Shown here: positions 61,937 to 64,000 of the stretch, piece after piece
Layout: each line of letters begins with the position of its first letter
How positions within the stretch are numbered: position 1 is the first letter of the stretch
Assembly: GCA_024867545.1 (NCBI GenBank)
Contig: JANFNE010000039.1
Span: forward strand, 372,001-436,000
Source of the DNA: Phytopythium helicoides
Lineage: Eukaryota; Oomycota; Peronosporomycetes; Pythiales; Pythiaceae
Direction of reading: 5' to 3'
DNA: 64,000 nt
Program-made: the position numbers and the translations under genes
The notes under the pieces: model-generated
Database searches by the model: none
Seen by the model: only the letters and a program-made list of their open reading frames with translations
What the model was told of the DNA's origin: nothing

Positions 61937-64000
61937 ATGATGAAGGTCCGCGCGTTTGGCGTGCTGCTTGCTGCGTTGGCAGCGCTCGCCAGTGGCCAAG
62001 ACGCGCTCTCGTCCTTGAGCGAGTCGCCAAACCGTACGTCGTCCTCAGTGCGGCCACACTCGACCACATACATCCACTCACATGTTTGTCCACGCAGACT
62101 GCTATGAGCTTCCCGTGGTCATTGTCTCGGCAGTTGATCGCTCCTTCCCTGATGCCACGTGCAACCAGCTCCGATACCCGGCAGAGGACTGCCTCAAAGC
62201 CTCGATACACACTCGTGTCGAGGTCATTGACAACCAAAGCGTGGACACGGCCTTCCCGTCGTCCAGCAGTGGCCGAGCTCTCAACTGCTTCGATCCCACG
62301 GGGAACCTGACCAGCTCGGTCCCCACGAACGTGTACAGTGCAACGAGCAACTACCGCGGCCAAACGAGCCTCTTCTTCCCCAAGCACCAGCTCAATGTCA
62401 AGTTCCCAGAGCCCACGAGCTTCCTTGGTATGCCAGAGGACTCTGCATTCGTGCTGAACGGACCGTATCTGGACTGCTCGATGCTGCGCAACCACCTTGC
62501 GCACTGGCTGTTCCGGTCAACAGGACGTTACTCTCCGCATACACGTCACGCGGTAGTGTACTTCAAGCCGTCGACGGATCCAGACGCTCCAGCGCAATAC
62601 CTTGGAGTCTATCTTCTACTCGAGAAGCTTTCGTACGGCAAGAACCGCGTCAATTTGTCCAAGCTCGGCTCGGGTGAAGGCGCAGACATGAGCGGAGGCT
62701 GGGCGTGGCAAAACGATCCGCTCTCTTTCGGCTCGTACTCGCCCAATGTGGTGCTTGACCAGTACCAGAACGAGTTTGGTATGGGCGAGCGGCCGATCCT
62801 TGCGCACCCTCCAGGAGGCTCGCTGTCCCAGCGCCAGCGTGACTACTTTGTCAACACGACGACGGGATTCCTACCGCAGTTCTATCGCGCGCTCTGGAAC
62901 AACTTATCAAGTGAGGCCGTACTCGAGCAGCACGCAGATCTTGGATCATTTGCCGACTACCTGCTGCACACCGAAATGTCGCTCAACGTGGACGCATACC
63001 GACGAAGTACCTTTTTCTTCAAGGACCGCGGCCAACCGATCAACGCTGGTCCCGTTTGGGACTTGAACCTCGCGTATGGCAACGGAGCTCGTCGTAACTT
63101 CCGCGATTGGATCTATCCGCAGTACACCTACTGGAAGCGCCTCATGTGCAACCATAAGCTCGCGTCACTTGTCATCCAAAGGTGGAAGACACTACGAGGA
63201 GACTTTGCCTCGGATTCACCCGCTGCAGGAACATGGAGTGACGAGTCCATCAGCAAATTTTTAGATGAGAGTGCAGCACCGATGGCTCGTCAGCTCGCGA
63301 AGTGCAAAAGCCAGCAGGCTGACTGGCGTGGTGATGTTCGCCAATGCGCGAGCGTGAACCTGATCGAATGCAATGGGACGTATTCGGAGCAGGTGGAGTC
63401 TCTCAAGATGGCTGTGATGGACCGGGCACAGTGGATGGACGAGCACATCACGGAGATTTACAAGGCGCTGGACGCATCCACGTGCTCGGGAGTTGGAGAC
63501 GTTCCCAAGTTCAATTGCGCGGCTGATGGTAATGATGACGGATGCCTGTCAGATCCAGAGGCATACTTCTCTCGCGTCCAGTTCCCTCCAGTTCGCAAAC
63601 CGGTTGTCAACAGTGAAGAAGAAACCTCTGAGGCGGTGATCACTGCCGTCGACGAGAGTGTGAGCGAGTACGACCATCCGTCTGAAGACAATTGCTGGAA
63701 GTCTGCAGGGCTTTACGTGTACCCGGAGCAGAAGGGTGTGCGAGACAAGTCGCTGACTTTCTTCTGCAACGGCTACGGCTTGTGCCCACAGGGACCAGGT
63801 GCCTTGTGCACGTGTGCACAAGGTGTCTTGGTGGAGGACAAGACCTGCCGCCGCATCGATGCCGAGACGGTCGTCAAAGCCAAGAGTGCGGTACTTCCAG
63901 TCGTGAGCGAGGCCAAACCCTCTGCTGAAGGTCCCATTATTGGCTCCGTAGCTGGCATCTTGCTTGTAGGAGTCGCAGCTATCGGTGTGGGTATGCTGGT
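61937..64000 (+). CDS. CotH-kinase-like membrane protein 3 (3' partial)
   Basis: Two exons so far, 61937-62033 and 62098 to beyond the window end. The intron is 64 nt, phase 1. The start M-M-K-V-R-A-F-G-V-L-L-A-A-L-A-A-L-A-S-G is a clear signal peptide; splicing gives H-C-Y-E-L-P-V-V-I-V-S. Body motifs: Y-R-G-Q-T-S-L-F-F-P-K-H, Y-L-D-C-S-M-L-R-N-H-L-A, L-N-V-D-A-Y (Asp about 331) and G-P-V-W-D-L-N-L-A-Y-G (Asp about 354); the 23-residue spacing of these two aspartates is the same in all three genes. The EGF-like module reads C-N-G-Y-G-L-C, C-T-C-A-Q-G, C. A hydrophobic span begins at the last residues (I-I-G-S-V-A-G-I-L-L-V-G-V). It is the most diverged of the three, with extra acidic loop residues before the module. 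Confidence 0.85.
62064..62088 (+). repeat. Short direct repeat, copy 2 (in CotH 3 intron 1)
   Basis: Partner of 61731-61755; lies just before the intron acceptor at 62096-62097. It may mark a small duplication between the leader and the intron. Confidence 0.6.

Noticed and set aside
1..64000. CRISPR array, bacterial operons or phage genes
   Set aside because: Spliced genes, cilia and autophagy proteins show a eukaryotic nuclear sequence; no regularly spaced repeats were seen.

Overview
The window looks like nuclear DNA of an oomycete, most likely a Phytophthora-like plant-associated species. This is an inference from gene content, not from a database search. Genes are densely packed. Introns are few and short (about 60-100 nt, GT..AG). 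Coding DNA is moderately GC-rich. The gene set fits a zoospore-forming stramenopile: IFT46 and an MKKS/BBS6-like chaperonin for cilia, a GH10 xylanase with a mucin-like stalk, ATG2, N-myristoyltransferase, an ALDH9-type aldehyde dehydrogenase, and several lineage-type membrane families. Many genes are divergently paired across 140-660 bp, so shared promoters are likely.

Layout. 0-9 kb: 3' part of a divergent protein kinase (+), PX-RING protein (-), a 2.9-kb gene-poor stretch, glycyl-tRNA synthetase (-), an unknown helical protein (+), COA5/PET191 (-). 9-18 kb: three members of an unrecognised multi-pass membrane family, with N-myristoyltransferase and an RBR-like zinc protein between them. 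Two of the three are almost identical and in opposite orientation. 18-25 kb: GH10 xylanase (-), an AT-rich patch, a decayed fragment of the same membrane family, a PDI-like protein ending SDEL (-), IFT46 (+), and a NALF/Mid1-like cysteine-rich protein (-). 26-37.5 kb: PH-domain protein, intronless ATG2 (2514 aa), FAM136A, DHHC acyltransferase. 37.7-46 kb: F-box/C2H2 protein, RanBP2-finger protein, a second decayed membrane-family fragment holding a perfect 35-bp palindrome, and another intact family member. 46-55 kb: tandem ABC ATPase of ModF type, a zinc-motif gene broken by a frameshift, ALDH9, an aminotransferase, and an ATRIP-like coiled-coil/helical-repeat protein. 55-64 kb: three CotH-kinase-like membrane proteins in the same orientation, with MKKS inserted on the other strand. 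The last runs off the window end.

Most notable. (i) The CotH-like cluster has an unusual predicted architecture: CotH-type kinase fold, EGF-like cysteine module, one membrane span, short tail. (ii) In the six-locus membrane family, two inverted copies are nearly identical through exons and introns but unrelated outside the gene, which suggests gene conversion. (iii) In one family relic, a 35-bp palindrome can be explained as a templated inverted insertion, because the uninterrupted sequence survives in the neighbouring paralogue.

Limits: no searches or transcript data were available. Splice sites were chosen by frame continuity, GT..AG and agreement between paralogues or with remembered family patterns. 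Start codons are best guesses except where stated.
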